DNA from: Arenibacter troitsensis
GTDB lineage: Bacteria; Bacteroidota; Bacteroidia; Flavobacteriales; Flavobacteriaceae
Length of the DNA: 64,000 nucleotides
Direction: 5' to 3'
Assembly (NCBI RefSeq): GCF_900177645.1
Contig: NZ_FXAO01000004.1
Span: forward strand, 62,001-126,000
This document shows, one piece after another, positions 36,922 to 46,781 of this stretch. Under the pieces are notes generated by a model that was not told where the DNA came from, ran no database searches, and worked only from the letters and a program-made list of their open reading frames with translations. The translations under genes were made by a program, and so were the position numbers. Position 1 is the first letter of the stretch, and every line of letters starts with the position of its first letter.

Positions 36922-38646
36922 CTATTTTAGCCTTTGTCCATCCTTAAGAAGTTGCTCCTTTAAATTAAGGTAAGGCACTTCCTGAACATTAACATTGGCA
37001 TCTATGGCCAGCGCGGCCGCTGTGGCCGCGGATTGGCCCAGGACCATAAACACAGGCTCCATGCGGATAGACCCAAAGGCGATGTGCGTGGAACTTACGC
37101 AGACAGGGACAATAAGATTGGTGCATTCTTCCTTTTTGGGCACCAATGCCCCATAACTTATGGGATAGGGCTTAAAGCCATGGGCCTCCACATTGCCCTC
37201 GTTCTGGACATATCCATTGGCGTCCACGTATCGCTGCACATTATGGGAATCCATGCCATAGGCGGCCAGACCAACGCCATCATCGGCCACTTTTAAGGCC
37301 TCGCAATTGTGCTGGGTCATGACATAATCGCTTACCATCCTCCTTGCTTCACGGACATAGAGCTGTTGCTGCCAGCCATCGGCTCTTTCAAATTCATCCT
37401 TGGTAGTGCCCCATCTGGAGGCTTCCTCCCTTACTTCCTCGGGAATCCTTGGATGATTGGCCAGGGTCCACATCAGCCCCATTTGGTAGTTCCTATGCTC
37501 CTCGATGATCTTTTCCCTTTCCGCATAAGAAGCCTCGGGGTAGTCATAATTCCTGCCGATATAATCGGTAGAAAAGCCGAACTTGTTGTTCGTATCGGTT
37601 TTTCTATTGGGCATACTGGAATTGATCCATGGAACCAACGAATTGCCATAATGGTACATTTCCCCGACAGGCCCCTTTCTTGCTTCGTAATTGCGAAAGA
37701 GTAGTTCATAGTTGATCTCATCATAGTTTGAAGGCTTTTGGAAGGGTATGCGGTTTTCCGGGTGGTCCGTAAGGCACATCCTAAAACAATAGGCCTGTAT
37801 CTTTTTATCGCCTTCACCTTCGAGTCCAGGCTTTTCATTGACATTTGGCAGAAGGCCACTTGTAGGATCTCCTTTTATCACATACGGATCTACCCCTGCA
37901 ATAAAATTATGATGGTACGCATTTCTAGAAACCAAGCCTGTCAAGGATGTATTTATGTTATTGGCCTGTACCCCGTTCAAGGTTTCCCCATATTCCGCAT
38001 TGCTTTCCCTGCCCACAGCATAGGAAACCCCGGCCGAGGCCATGAGGTCGCCTTCATAGGTGGCGTCCAAAAACACCTTCCCCTTAAAGGTCTTGCCGCT
38101 TTCCATGGTGATCGACTCTATTTTACCATCTACTTTTTCGACCCCCGATTTCCTGTTCAACCGTTCATCATAGACCATCTTTATTTTCTCCCTGTCCATC
38201 ATGTCCTTATAGACCGCAAGGGCAGCTGAGGGCTCAAAGGTCCACATGGTTGGCTCTCCATCTTCCGTACGGGTTTGGCCCCCGTCCTTATAATCCGATT
38301 TTTTCTCCCATTTCCAATTCTGCGGATCATCGTAATATTTTTTGATGTTCTCATAGAATTCCCTGGAAATACCGCCAATGGCCTGTTTGTTGCCAATATC
38401 GGTCTGGCCCAGCCCCCCTGTGGTGAGTCCCCCTATGCGATTGGTAGGCTCTATGAGGACAACGGACTTGCCCATTCTACTGCTTTGCAGCGCTGCTGCA
38501 ACCCCGGCGGAAGTGCCACCGTAAATCACAATATCGTACTTCTTGTTCTGGCCATTTGCCACTACGGTTACTAAGCCCAAAAACAACACTAGGAGTAACT
38601 TTGCAAAATATTTTTTTACGTTGAGCCTATGATAAGTTTTAATCAT
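36922..38646 (-). CDS. FAD-dependent oxidoreductase (FAD_oxidored family), exported
   Basis: A 574-residue paralogue of the adjacent oxidoreductase, with a Sec signal peptide (to about residue 32, ANGQ) instead of a lipobox. It keeps [52 protein letters not shown] and [17 protein letters not shown]. The pair therefore arose by duplication and took different cellular anchoring. The gene is noticeably richer in G+C than its surroundings (60% by hand count in 37021-37080, against 38% in 39301-39360). Confidence 0.88.
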   Translation of the reverse strand: MIKTYHRLNVKKYFAKLLLVLFLGLVTVVANGQNKKYDIVIYGGTSAGVAAALQSSRMGKSVVLIEPTNRIGGLTTGGLGQTDIGNKQAIGGISREFYENIKKYYDDPQNWKWEKKSDYKDGGQTRTEDGEPTMWTFEPSAALAVYKDMMDREKIKMVYDERLNRKSGVEKVDGKIESITMESGKTFKGKVFLDATYEGDLMASAGVSYAVGRESNAEYGETLNGVQANNINTSLTGLVSRNAYHHNFIAGVDPYVIKGDPTSGLLPNVNEKPGLEGEGDKKIQAYCFRMCLTDHPENRIPFQKPSNYDEINYELLFRNYEARKGPVGEMYHYGNSLVPWINSSMPNRKTDTNNKFGFSTDYIGRNYDYPEASYAEREKIIEEHRNYQMGLMWTLANHPRIPEEVREEASRWGTTKDEFERADGWQQQLYVREARRMVSDYVMTQHNCEALKVADDGVGLAAYGMDSHNVQRYVDANGYVQNEGNVEAHGFKPYPISYGALVPKKEECTNLIVPVCVSSTHIAFGSIRMEPVFMVLGQSAATAAALAIDANVNVQEVPYLNLKEQLLKDGQRLK

Positions 38647-38705
38647 TTTTTCTTTGAAATTATTATATGTTACCTGTTTAATCTATAATTATTTTAATAC
38701 GAATT

Positions 38706-39731
38706 TTAAAAAATCAGCGACCGATCCTGTGGCTCCAATGGCATAAAATTAACATCCAAGTATCCTCCGCTGGCATTATCATCTGTGACTATTTGTGGTT
38801 TTCCCTTTATGGATTCCACTGAAAAACGGTGTATATGACCTGTAAAAATCCCCAAGAGATTAGGAGCGGAAAACACCGCCTTATGAAAATCGAAGGTAGT
38901 TTTCGTATGTCCAGCTTCTGGCCACTTTAATCGTCCTTCCAGTTCAAAATTCCGATCAGAAGAAGCCCCCCAATCCGGATTTCCACATCCAAAACCAATG
39001 GACTTCCCTGGGGCATACATGGGTATATGCACCAATAGCACCAAGGGAACGTTGCTTGCAACCTGCTTTTTAAAAAAAACCAATTGATCTTCATTTATTT
39101 GATAGGTGGAATTGTCAATGGCCACGAATCGGATTCCCTTTACATCATAAAACGCCATTAGTGGATGCTTGCCCTGATACAGCGGGAGCAGTCTATTTGC
39201 AATCCATTTGTCCCTCAAATCTTCCAACGGGCCTTCCATTCCCTCATAATGCCAATCATGATTGCCCGCAATATAAATATATGGGATATTTATTTCTTTC
39301 AATTTGACTTGTACCCATTCGATGGCGGCTTCAGATGGAAAACTAAATATATCACCGATAAGGGTAATTAAATCCGCCTTGGATTCTTTGGCAAAATCCA
39401 AAGCCGCTTCGAAGGCCTGTTCCGGGTTGGTCAAATCCCCCGTTTTAAAGTGCCTGGTTTCATTGTAGGCCTTGGCCATACGCCCACTATACTTTCTAAA
39501 TGGAACTCCCCGCTCATCATCCCTAAAGAGGTGTGTGTCGGCAATATGAACAATCTTTACCGGCTCTTTAATCGCCTCTGAAAAAAACTGAAGCCTATTT
39601 TCCTCTATAGTAACACAAAATTGAATTTCCTTTTCGGAGGAATTTGAAGCGGTTTCATTAGTTGAAAACTTGGTTAGTCCCAGCCCAAGGGATGCTGAAG
39701 CAGCATTTTTAAAAAATATTCGGCGTTTCAT
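38706..39731 (-). CDS. Exported calcineurin-like metallophosphoesterase
   Basis: A 341-residue protein with an N-terminal twin-arginine-like signal (MKRRIFFKNAASASLGLGL) and a calcineurin-like domain: HIADTHLFRD, LIGDIFSFPS, IAGNHDW, LLVHIPMY and FTGHIHRF supply the two-metal ligands. It resembles a periplasmic 3',5'-cyclic or sugar phosphatase, but the substrate is unknown. It is the first gene of the four-gene exported cluster. A Tat signal would mean export after folding with bound metals. Confidence 0.87.
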   Translation of the reverse strand: MKRRIFFKNAASASLGLGLTKFSTNETASNSSEKEIQFCVTIEENRLQFFSEAIKEPVKIVHIADTHLFRDDERGVPFRKYSGRMAKAYNETRHFKTGDLTNPEQAFEAALDFAKESKADLITLIGDIFSFPSEAAIEWVQVKLKEINIPYIYIAGNHDWHYEGMEGPLEDLRDKWIANRLLPLYQGKHPLMAFYDVKGIRFVAIDNSTYQINEDQLVFFKKQVASNVPLVLLVHIPMYAPGKSIGFGCGNPDWGASSDRNFELEGRLKWPEAGHTKTTFDFHKAVFSAPNLLGIFTGHIHRFSVESIKGKPQIVTDDNASGGYLDVNFMPLEPQDRSLIF

Positions 39732-39840
39732 TTTTTATAATTTTATTTTTATACCATCCAGAAAAAGCTATTGCAATTGCCACAACCTGTATTTTATGGT
39801 TAAATTAACACAAATGACCATACCCCCAAATTTTGGAAGA

Positions 39841-41151
39841 TTATAAAACTAAGTTCCCTGCGAGCTGCTTAAGGATTATCTCCGACAACTTTGCTTGAAA
39901 TTTGGCGTTGCTATGACGCACCTTTGCATTGATATAATTTAATTGGGCGGTCCTAAATTCAATGGTAGGGATGATTCCTATTTTATATTTTTCAACAGTA
40001 ATCTCCATATTCTCCTGTGCAATAGCCTCATTTTTTCCTTCCAATTCAATTAGACTTATATTGGTAAGGTAAGTTTGGTAGGTAGTGTTCAGCAAGGACA
40101 TTAGTTCTTGTGTACGTTGGGCAATGGCCACTTCCGAATTTTCAATCTGAATCTTCGCTATTTTCTCATTTCGATTTTGATTAAACCCGTCAAAGACGTT
40201 TAGACTTGCACCAAAACCATAGTTCCATCCCCTTGAATTTGAATTGGTCGTAAAACCCAAACTGGATTCGGTGCGCCCAAAGTTATAACCTGTACTGGCA
40301 AAAATTGTGGGGTAACGCAATGCCCTGGTTTGTTTCAACTCCAGTTCACTGATCTTTTTGTTAATCTGTTCCGCCTGTAGACTAGGATTCTCTTTGCCCA
40401 CCAGGGTTTCAAGTTCGGTCAATTGCAATGCTTGGTCCACAAAAATTTCGGGTACCACCTCAAAATCTATCTTCAGATCGCGTGCCAGGTACTCGTTCAA
40501 TTGAACCTTGGTATTAACATACAACTCCTTTTGCCGCTGCATTAAAGTTTTATCCGTATTTAGGTCCACCTGGGCGTTAAGCACTTCCAATTTTGAGGCT
40601 TTTCCAATGGTAAAGCGGTTATAGGCCAGGTCCACCCTTTGTTCAGAGATAATAATGGTACTGTCCAAGGCCGTAAGCTGCTGTTTCTGCTGCACAAGAT
40701 CAAAATAGGTAATCATAACCTCCCCTACCTTGTTAAGGATAACTTGTTTTAATTGTGCCTCTCCCAATTTTTGGGTTTCTTTTAACTGTTCATAATCAGC
40801 AAACATTTTTAAACCATCAAACAAGGTCCAATCCAAGGCAATCCCATAATTGAGACTATTGTTCCTGGCATTGTCCCTTTCTACCTTAGTCCCATCCGAT
40901 CGGGTCTGACTTAAATTCTGGATGCTATTATTATCGGTTAGGCCGAGCGCTACTTGAGGTAGCATCCCTGCATTGCCCACACTTACGGAAACCTCATCTA
41001 TTTGTAGCTCATTGGCCGCAATCTTTATCTGATAGTTGTTCTCCAAGGCAATTTGGACCGCTTCTTCTACCGTTAGTATTTCCTGTCCCGTTAGGAGCTT
41101 GGTGAAGCCAAAGAAAACAAACAGTATGACAGTGTAATTATAGTTATTCAT
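39841..41151 (-). CDS. TolC-family outer-membrane efflux channel
   Basis: Outer-membrane exit duct for the RND pump encoded upstream. The 436-residue protein has a signal peptide (about 1-22, LLTGQ) and two OEP repeats built of long helices and strands (first near 25-225, second near 235-430; TVEEAVQIALENNYQI; YNFGRTESSLG). The ATG at 41151 is one base after the stop of the RND gene; the frame is open further upstream, but that part lies inside the RND gene and is not counted. Confidence 0.93.
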   Translation of the reverse strand: MNNYNYTVILFVFFGFTKLLTGQEILTVEEAVQIALENNYQIKIAANELQIDEVSVSVGNAGMLPQVALGLTDNNSIQNLSQTRSDGTKVERDNARNNSLNYGIALDWTLFDGLKMFADYEQLKETQKLGEAQLKQVILNKVGEVMITYFDLVQQKQQLTALDSTIIISEQRVDLAYNRFTIGKASKLEVLNAQVDLNTDKTLMQRQKELYVNTKVQLNEYLARDLKIDFEVVPEIFVDQALQLTELETLVGKENPSLQAEQINKKISELELKQTRALRYPTIFASTGYNFGRTESSLGFTTNSNSRGWNYGFGASLNVFDGFNQNRNEKIAKIQIENSEVAIAQRTQELMSLLNTTYQTYLTNISLIELEGKNEAIAQENMEITVEKYKIGIIPTIEFRTAQLNYINAKVRHSNAKFQAKLSEIILKQLAGNLVL

Positions 41152-41152
41152 T

Positions 41153-44100
41153 TTAATAGGATTCGAGGGCTTTAAACTCAGGATGTTGTTTTTTCTCCCT
41201 AGACCATAGGAAATACAATGCCGGAATAACGAATAAAGTGAGTACCAATGAGAACATGGTCCCCCCAATAATTACGACCCCCATACCTATACGGCTGGTG
41301 GAGGCCGCACCTAAGGACAAGGCTATGGGCAAAGCTCCCAAGGCTATGGTTAGACTGGTCATAAGAATGGGCCTTAATCTGGATTCCGATGCTTTTAAAA
41401 CGGCCTCCAATTTAGACATCCCTTCCTCCCTAAGTTGATTGGCAAATTCCACTATTAAAATACCATTCTTGGTAACCAGTCCAATGAGCATTATGGTACC
41501 TATTTGGCTAAAGATATTCCAGGTCTGGCCAAAAAGCCATAAGGAAAACATAGCGCCGGCAACGGCCATGGGTACTGTAAGAATTATAATTATTGGATCT
41601 ATGAAACTTTCAAATTGGGCTGCCAATATCAGAAATATAAGAAGTAGGGCAAGGCCAAACGCAAACAAGGTATTGGAACTGCTCTCCACAAAATCCCGGG
41701 ATTCCCCTCCCAAATCCGTTGTAAAGCTTTCATCAAGTACTTTTTCCTTAATTTCCTCCATAGCGGCTATTCCGTCACTAAGGCTCTTCCCCGGAGCCAG
41801 ATTTGCGAAAACCGTGGCCGAGGTATACCTATTGTTGTGAAACAATTGGGGGGGACTACTATGTTCGGATGTAGAAACGAGATTGTCCAATTGAATGAGG
41901 AGACCATCGTTATTCTTTACAAATATGGAAGTAAGATCCAAAGGCGCATCCCTGTCCTTTTTATCAAATTGGCCAATAACCTGATATTGCTTACCATTCA
42001 TTAAAAAATACCCAAAACGTTGCCCACTGAGGGATAATTGCAAGGTTTGCGCCACGTCCAATACAGAAACCCCCAAACTTTCCGCCTTTTCCCTATTTAT
42101 GGTTACATAGAGTTCTGGTTTATCAAATTTCAGGTTTACGTCGGTAAAGGAAAAAGTTTCATTATTTTCGGCCTCCTGCATAAATTCAGGAATTTTTTCC
42201 TTCAGCTTTTGAAAATTCTGCGCCTGTATAATATATTGTATTGGCGCTCCTCCACGGCGATTTACCGCGATTGTTGGACGTTCGGATACATTGGATTTTC
42301 CGCCCACATAAGATTTTGCCCATCTTCCAAGATCTTCTGCAATTTCCTTTTGGGACCGCTCCCTTTCATGGGGTTCTACCAGCGCAATATTTGCCCGACC
42401 ACTGTTCACCGAAGAAGTGGTACCGAAGCCTGGGGAGGTAAGTACCAAACTTACCTTTTTTTCCGGGATAGAATCGTTGATCAAATTTGTAATATCATCC
42501 ATTAAACGATCCATATATTCATAGGAAGAACCTTCCGGGGCCGTAACGCTCAAGCGTATAAAACTACGATCGTCATAGGGTGCCGTTTCCTTTTGAAGCA
42601 GACCGTAAAAAAGGGCAATAAGCCCTATACATGCCAGTAATATTGGGAAACTCATCCATTTTCTTCTCATAAAAGCGCCTAATGCACTGGCATAGGATTG
42701 ATTCATTTTCACAAAATAGCGCTCCGTGAAATTATAAAATTTGGAATGGCTCTGCTTTCCTGGCTTAATTAGATAAGCGTTTAGCATTGGGGTCAAGGTG
42801 AGCGAGACAAAAGCCGACACCAATACCGCCGAACCCAGGACGACGCCAAATTCCCTAAACAACCGGCCCACAAAACCCTCTAGGAATATAACAGGGAGAA
42901 AAACCGCCGCAAGGGTAATGGATATAGATATCACCGCAAAGAAAATCTCGTTGGAACCCTTTATCGCGGCCTCGATCGGGCTCATCCCGGCCTCCACCTT
43001 TCTATAGATATTTTCGGTGACTACAATTCCATCATCCACAACAAGTCCCGTTGCCAGAACAATGGCCAAAAGGGTAAGGACATTGATAGAAAACCCGAAC
43101 AACCACATTATGAAGAATGTGGCTATTAAAGATACCGGTATATCTATCAACGGACGCATGGCCATTGACCAATTTCTAAAAAACAGATATATGACCAATA
43201 TTACCAGGATAATGGATATCAACAAAGTTTCCGCAACTTCCGTAACGGCCTTTCTAACAAAAACGGTATCATCTATTACAATGTTTAATTTAAACCCTTC
43301 GGGCAGGTCCTTCTTCAGCTTTTCATACTCCAGATAGAATTTATCCGCAATTTCCAAATAATTAGTGCCAGGTTGCGGTATAACGGCAATAGCGACCATA
43401 GGCTGACCGGAATCGCTCATCTTGGTCTCCATATTCTCCCCTTCCAAAGAAGCCTTGCCAATATCACTTAGGCGCACCAATTTTTCACCATCGGCCCTGA
43501 TTATAATATTATTAAAGCCTTCCTCGGAATCAAGGTTACCAATGGTCTTAACCGTAATTTCGGTATTATCACCCGTTAATTTCCCCGAAGGCAACTCCAC
43601 ATTCTGTGCCAACAGCGCACTACGCACTTCTGCCACGGTCAATCCATAGGATGCCAATTTGAAAGGGTCTATCCACAAGCGCATGGCATACCTCCGTTGC
43701 CCCCATATTTGAACGCTACTTACTCCGGGGATGGTCTCTATTCTTTGGGATATCACATTTTCGGCATAATCCGAAAGCTCCAGAATATTTTTACTATCGC
43801 TCTGTATGGTCATGGAAAGTATCCTATCCGCATCGGCATCGGATTTTGAGACTACCGGAGGGGCATCAAGATCATCGGGCAGACTTCTTACCGCCTGTGA
43901 CACCTTATCACGGACATCGTTGGCTGCATCCTCTAAATTTTTATCGAGATTAAACTCTATACTAATGGAACTGGATCCTTGTATACTGGAAGAAGTTATG
44001 TTCCTAATACCATCGATGGAATTTATGGCCTTCTCCAAGGGTTCCGTAATCTGGGATTCAATAATATCTGCATTGGCCCCCGAGTAATTGGTACGTACCG

Positions 44101-44236
44101 AAACTTGGGCGGGATCTATGGACGGAAATTCACGAACTCCCAAATAGGAAAAGCCGATAATCCCGAATAAAATGATGACCAAATTCATTACAATAGTAAG
44201 TACCGGACGTTTAATACTTAATGTAGATAGGCTCAT
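41153..44236 (-). CDS. RND-family efflux pump inner-membrane transporter (AcrB-like)
   Basis: Proton-driven tripartite pump subunit of 1027 residues, the normal length for the hydrophobe/amphiphile class. Visible are the N-terminal membrane helix, twelve membrane segments in two repeats, the TM4 aspartate pair in GLVVDDGIVVTENI, the GSSxISIEF-like porter motif near residue 85, and GLVTKNGILIVEFA in the second half. It starts within the end of the adaptor gene (4-base overlap). Substrates cannot be read from sequence, but the class usually exports drugs, detergents or lipophiles. Confidence 0.95.
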   Translation of the reverse strand: MSLSTLSIKRPVLTIVMNLVIILFGIIGFSYLGVREFPSIDPAQVSVRTNYSGANADIIESQITEPLEKAINSIDGIRNITSSSIQGSSSISIEFNLDKNLEDAANDVRDKVSQAVRSLPDDLDAPPVVSKSDADADRILSMTIQSDSKNILELSDYAENVISQRIETIPGVSSVQIWGQRRYAMRLWIDPFKLASYGLTVAEVRSALLAQNVELPSGKLTGDNTEITVKTIGNLDSEEGFNNIIIRADGEKLVRLSDIGKASLEGENMETKMSDSGQPMVAIAVIPQPGTNYLEIADKFYLEYEKLKKDLPEGFKLNIVIDDTVFVRKAVTEVAETLLISIILVILVIYLFFRNWSMAMRPLIDIPVSLIATFFIMWLFGFSINVLTLLAIVLATGLVVDDGIVVTENIYRKVEAGMSPIEAAIKGSNEIFFAVISISITLAAVFLPVIFLEGFVGRLFREFGVVLGSAVLVSAFVSLTLTPMLNAYLIKPGKQSHSKFYNFTERYFVKMNQSYASALGAFMRRKWMSFPILLACIGLIALFYGLLQKETAPYDDRSFIRLSVTAPEGSSYEYMDRLMDDITNLINDSIPEKKVSLVLTSPGFGTTSSVNSGRANIALVEPHERERSQKEIAEDLGRWAKSYVGGKSNVSERPTIAVNRRGGAPIQYIIQAQNFQKLKEKIPEFMQEAENNETFSFTDVNLKFDKPELYVTINREKAESLGVSVLDVAQTLQLSLSGQRFGYFLMNGKQYQVIGQFDKKDRDAPLDLTSIFVKNNDGLLIQLDNLVSTSEHSSPPQLFHNNRYTSATVFANLAPGKSLSDGIAAMEEIKEKVLDESFTTDLGGESRDFVESSSNTLFAFGLALLLIFLILAAQFESFIDPIIIILTVPMAVAGAMFSLWLFGQTWNIFSQIGTIMLIGLVTKNGILIVEFANQLREEGMSKLEAVLKASESRLRPILMTSLTIALGALPIALSLGAASTSRIGMGVVIIGGTMFSLVLTLFVIPALYFLWSREKKQHPEFKALESY

Positions 44237-45315
44237 TGTTCCGCAGTAATAGATTCAGTTTCCTTTAGTAACACCTTTACAGGAGTACCGTCCTTTAAGG
44301 CCATTACTCCATAAGTAAGTACAGTATCCCCAACCTTTAATCCTGAAACAATCCGTACGGAGCTTCCGGTACGAGCACCAATTTCCACATCTATCTCCTT
44401 GGCCTTGCCGTTCTCAACGATAAAAATTTTCTTACCATTCTGAACAGGAATCAAAGATTCACTGGGTACCAATAAGGCATCGTTGACCGTTTCCAAGGGC
44501 AATATTACATTGGCAAAAGCACCAGGAAATAGTTTGCCCCCGGGGTTCTCGGCCGTAGCCCTCATTTTTAGGGTCCTAGTGGCAACCTCCACCTCTGGTT
44601 CAATTGCATATATCTTTGCACTGTATTCCTCCTTGGAATCGGCTGTGGTAAAAGTAAAGGATGTACCTACTTTAATCTGGGTGGCATATTTCTCGGGAAT
44701 TGAAAAAGTAATCTTTAGTTGATCTGTATTCACCAATTTGGCCACGGGCGTAGCCGGACTAACATAGGTCCCTTTTGAAATGGAGCGAAGTCCTATAATG
44801 CCAGAAAATGGAGCACGTACAGTTGCCTTTGACAATTGAGCGGCTATTAATTCGGATTCTGCACTGGCCGATTGAAAATCGGCGCTAGCAATATCATATT
44901 CCTCTTGACTGATGGCTTGCTTTTCCAATAGTAATTTTGCCCTCCTTTCATTTTCGGACGCCAACTTCTGGGCGGTCCTTACTTTGGACAATTGTGCTTG
45001 TAACTCAATATCGTTCACCTTGAACAACACCTGGCCCTGGGCTACCTTGCTCCCCTCGTCGAAATTTATACTTTCCACCACGCCAGATACCTCACTTCGT
45101 ATCTCTATTTGCTCGTTTGCCTCTAGCGTACCGGACAGGGAAATATTATCATTAAACTGTTGGGGACCAAGAACCATTCCCGAAACCATAGGGACCGTAC
45201 CGCTGCCGACAGAACTTCCCGGTTTGACACCTTGATTATTACGCATAATACGATAGGTTACCAAACCTCCCAATCCAATCAGCAATAAAGTATAAACAAT
45301 GTATTTTATTTTCAT
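44233..45315 (-). CDS. RND efflux periplasmic adaptor (membrane-fusion protein)
   Basis: A 360-residue AcrA-like adaptor with an N-terminal membrane anchor (about 6-24), a biotinyl-lipoyl-like half (IEIRSEVSGVVESINFDEGSKV), a helical hairpin (about 105-165), the second lipoyl half (ATVRAPFSGIIGLRSISKGTYV), and a beta-barrel/proximal domain. It is the first gene of the pump operon, preceded by a perfect -7 box and a 12-bp palindrome. Confidence 0.94.
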   Translation of the reverse strand: MKIKYIVYTLLLIGLGGLVTYRIMRNNQGVKPGSSVGSGTVPMVSGMVLGPQQFNDNISLSGTLEANEQIEIRSEVSGVVESINFDEGSKVAQGQVLFKVNDIELQAQLSKVRTAQKLASENERRAKLLLEKQAISQEEYDIASADFQSASAESELIAAQLSKATVRAPFSGIIGLRSISKGTYVSPATPVAKLVNTDQLKITFSIPEKYATQIKVGTSFTFTTADSKEEYSAKIYAIEPEVEVATRTLKMRATAENPGGKLFPGAFANVILPLETVNDALLVPSESLIPVQNGKKIFIVENGKAKEIDVEIGARTGSSVRIVSGLKVGDTVLTYGVMALKDGTPVKVLLKETESITAEQ

Positions 45316-45326
45316 AATTTCTGGAG

Positions 45327-45338
45327 ATAGGATCCTAT
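45327..45338. promoter_or_regulatory. 12-bp palindrome in the leader of the efflux operon
   Basis: ATAGGATCCTAT is a perfect palindrome 12 bases before the adaptor ATG and about 25 bases after the -7 box. Its position suits an operator for a repressor of the pump, yet no regulator gene is adjacent. Operator role is inference. Confidence 0.35.
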
Positions 45339-45363
45339 ACTAAAAGCATTAACAAGACACTAA

Positions 45364-45371
45364 CAAATCTA
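45364..45371 (-). promoter_or_regulatory. Bacteroidota -7 box for the RND efflux operon
   Basis: On the minus strand the bases read TAGATTTG, an exact TAnnTTTG match, 48 bases before the adaptor start codon. No clear TTTG element was found 19 bases further upstream. Confidence 0.45.
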
Positions 45372-45668
45372 ATTCTTATGACCTATTTTTAAGAATAGTT
45401 AAACTTTATTTAACATTGATTAACATAAAACCAAATTTTTAACCCAGATGTTTAGGATAAAACCAAAAAACCACAAGGTTTCTTAAAGATTTTTAGTCAG
45501 ACGCAACCCCAATTTAGAAAATAGTAAGCATTAGAAAGGTTGGCAAGGAATGAATTTGATTGCTCCTGCCCAGAATTACAGCTGTGGAATCTTATTTATT
45601 CCTAGGTCTTTAGGGAAGCCTAACTTGCCTATTATTGTTATCAAATGAATTTTATGGTGTAAGTATAA

Positions 45669-45842
45669 ATGTATCCAATTCCAATTCCGTATCTCCTTGA
45701 TTGGACATCATCAAATTCCGTTAAAATTGAATGGGATCGATTTGGAAAGTCATTACAAATTGATATTGAAATCCAGTTTGAATTACCGAGAGCCATTTTT
45801 AAATTTCACTTCAGACCTATTGTAATAATCAAAAATCAATAA
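45669..45842 (+). CDS. Possible small orphan protein (57 residues)
   Basis: An open frame with an ATG and a composition like a real protein: MYPIPIPYLLDWTSSNSV at the start, then alternating strand-like stretches (KIEWDRF, LQIDIEIQFELP, FKFHFRPIVI). There is no signal peptide, no clear ribosome-binding site and no recognised family. It could also be a remnant of a larger decayed gene or chance. Confidence 0.25.
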   Translation: MYPIPIPYLLDWTSSNSVKIEWDRFGKSLQIDIEIQFELPRAIFKFHFRPIVIIKNQ

Positions 45843-46010
45843 TTTATCCAATTTTGGACCTATTGTGATGCCTTCTGAAGCACAGGGAGCCCTAATCTTC
45901 TACTATAATAATTGGACATTGTGATTCTAAGTAAGAAAAATGTCAAAACTGATCTATGTCATATGAATTCTAGTAAATACGCAATAAATTAAGTTTTAAA
46001 ATACTGTGTC

Positions 46011-46736
46011 ATGGAACCCAAAAAAAATCCTAGGGCAGATTTAAACAAAAAAAGTGGCCTTTTCTTTGTAATGGGCCTAGTTATAGTACTATTTGTAGTA
46101 TGGAGGGCGTTGGAACTAAAAACGTATCCCAAAGCAAATACAGCCACAGAGCAGTTGACGGTAACAGATTATTTGGAAGAAAAAGTACCGGTTACCGAAG
46201 CATTGAATGTTCCCCCACCACCCCCTCCCCCAGCGGCTCCCGAAGTAATAGAGATTGTTGAGGATGTGGTCGAAATAGAGGAAACGGTGATTCAAAGTAC
46301 AGAAATAAATCAGGAAACAGTAGTGGAACAGGCTCCTTTAAAGGTTGAGGACATAACAGTGGTGGAAGAAGAAGAGGAAGATGTTGAAGTGCCTTTTGCC
46401 ATAATCGAAAATGTTCCCGTTTTTCCAGGTTGCAAGGAAACCTCTAACGAAGCCCAGAAAGCTTGTTTTCAGAAAAAAATCCAAGAGCACATCATGAAAC
46501 AATTTACCTATCCCGATGTGGCCGTGGAATTGGGCATTGAAGGCAAGGTATATGTACAATTTATTATTGACAATACCGGTACCATAACCAATATTAGAAC
46601 AAGGGGTCCGGACAAGTTATTGGAAAAGGAAGCCCACCGGATCATTGCGGCATTACCTCAAATGACGCCCGGAAAGCAAAGGGGAAGGGCCGTAAAGGTT
46701 CCCTATACCATCCCAATAACATTTAGGTTACAATAA
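46011..46736 (+). CDS. Energy transducer TonB
   Basis: Passes proton-motive energy from ExbB/ExbD to outer-membrane receptors. The 241-residue protein has a short cytoplasmic start, one membrane anchor (about 16-34), a run of seven prolines (about 69-75), a strongly acidic Glu/Val-rich linker to about residue 130, and the C-terminal TonB domain (about 150-241; GIEGKVYVQFIIDNTG, VPYTIPITFRL). The order is standard for Bacteroidota TonB proteins, which often occur in several copies. No exbB/exbD or receptor gene lies nearby. Confidence 0.93.
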   Translation: MEPKKNPRADLNKKSGLFFVMGLVIVLFVVWRALELKTYPKANTATEQLTVTDYLEEKVPVTEALNVPPPPPPPAAPEVIEIVEDVVEIEETVIQSTEINQETVVEQAPLKVEDITVVEEEEEDVEVPFAIIENVPVFPGCKETSNEAQKACFQKKIQEHIMKQFTYPDVAVELGIEGKVYVQFIIDNTGTITNIRTRGPDKLLEKEAHRIIAALPQMTPGKQRGRAVKVPYTIPITFRLQ

Positions 46737-46781
46737 AGCAATCCACTCCTTTCGAAATCCATTTTACCAAGAACTATAGAC

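Larger units (their letters stand above)
45316..46010. other. Long AT-rich intergenic region between the efflux operon and tonB
   Basis: About 700 bases between two divergent genes, the longest gene-poor stretch in the window. It holds the efflux promoter and palindrome near the left end and one short open frame (45669-45842, listed separately). No terminator, tRNA or recognisable non-coding RNA was seen. It could hold a decayed gene or an unrecognised small RNA. Confidence 0.5.

Noticed and set aside
41439-41840. Plus-strand open frames within the RND transporter gene
   Set aside because: They are shadows of the strongly supported transporter frame on the minus strand.
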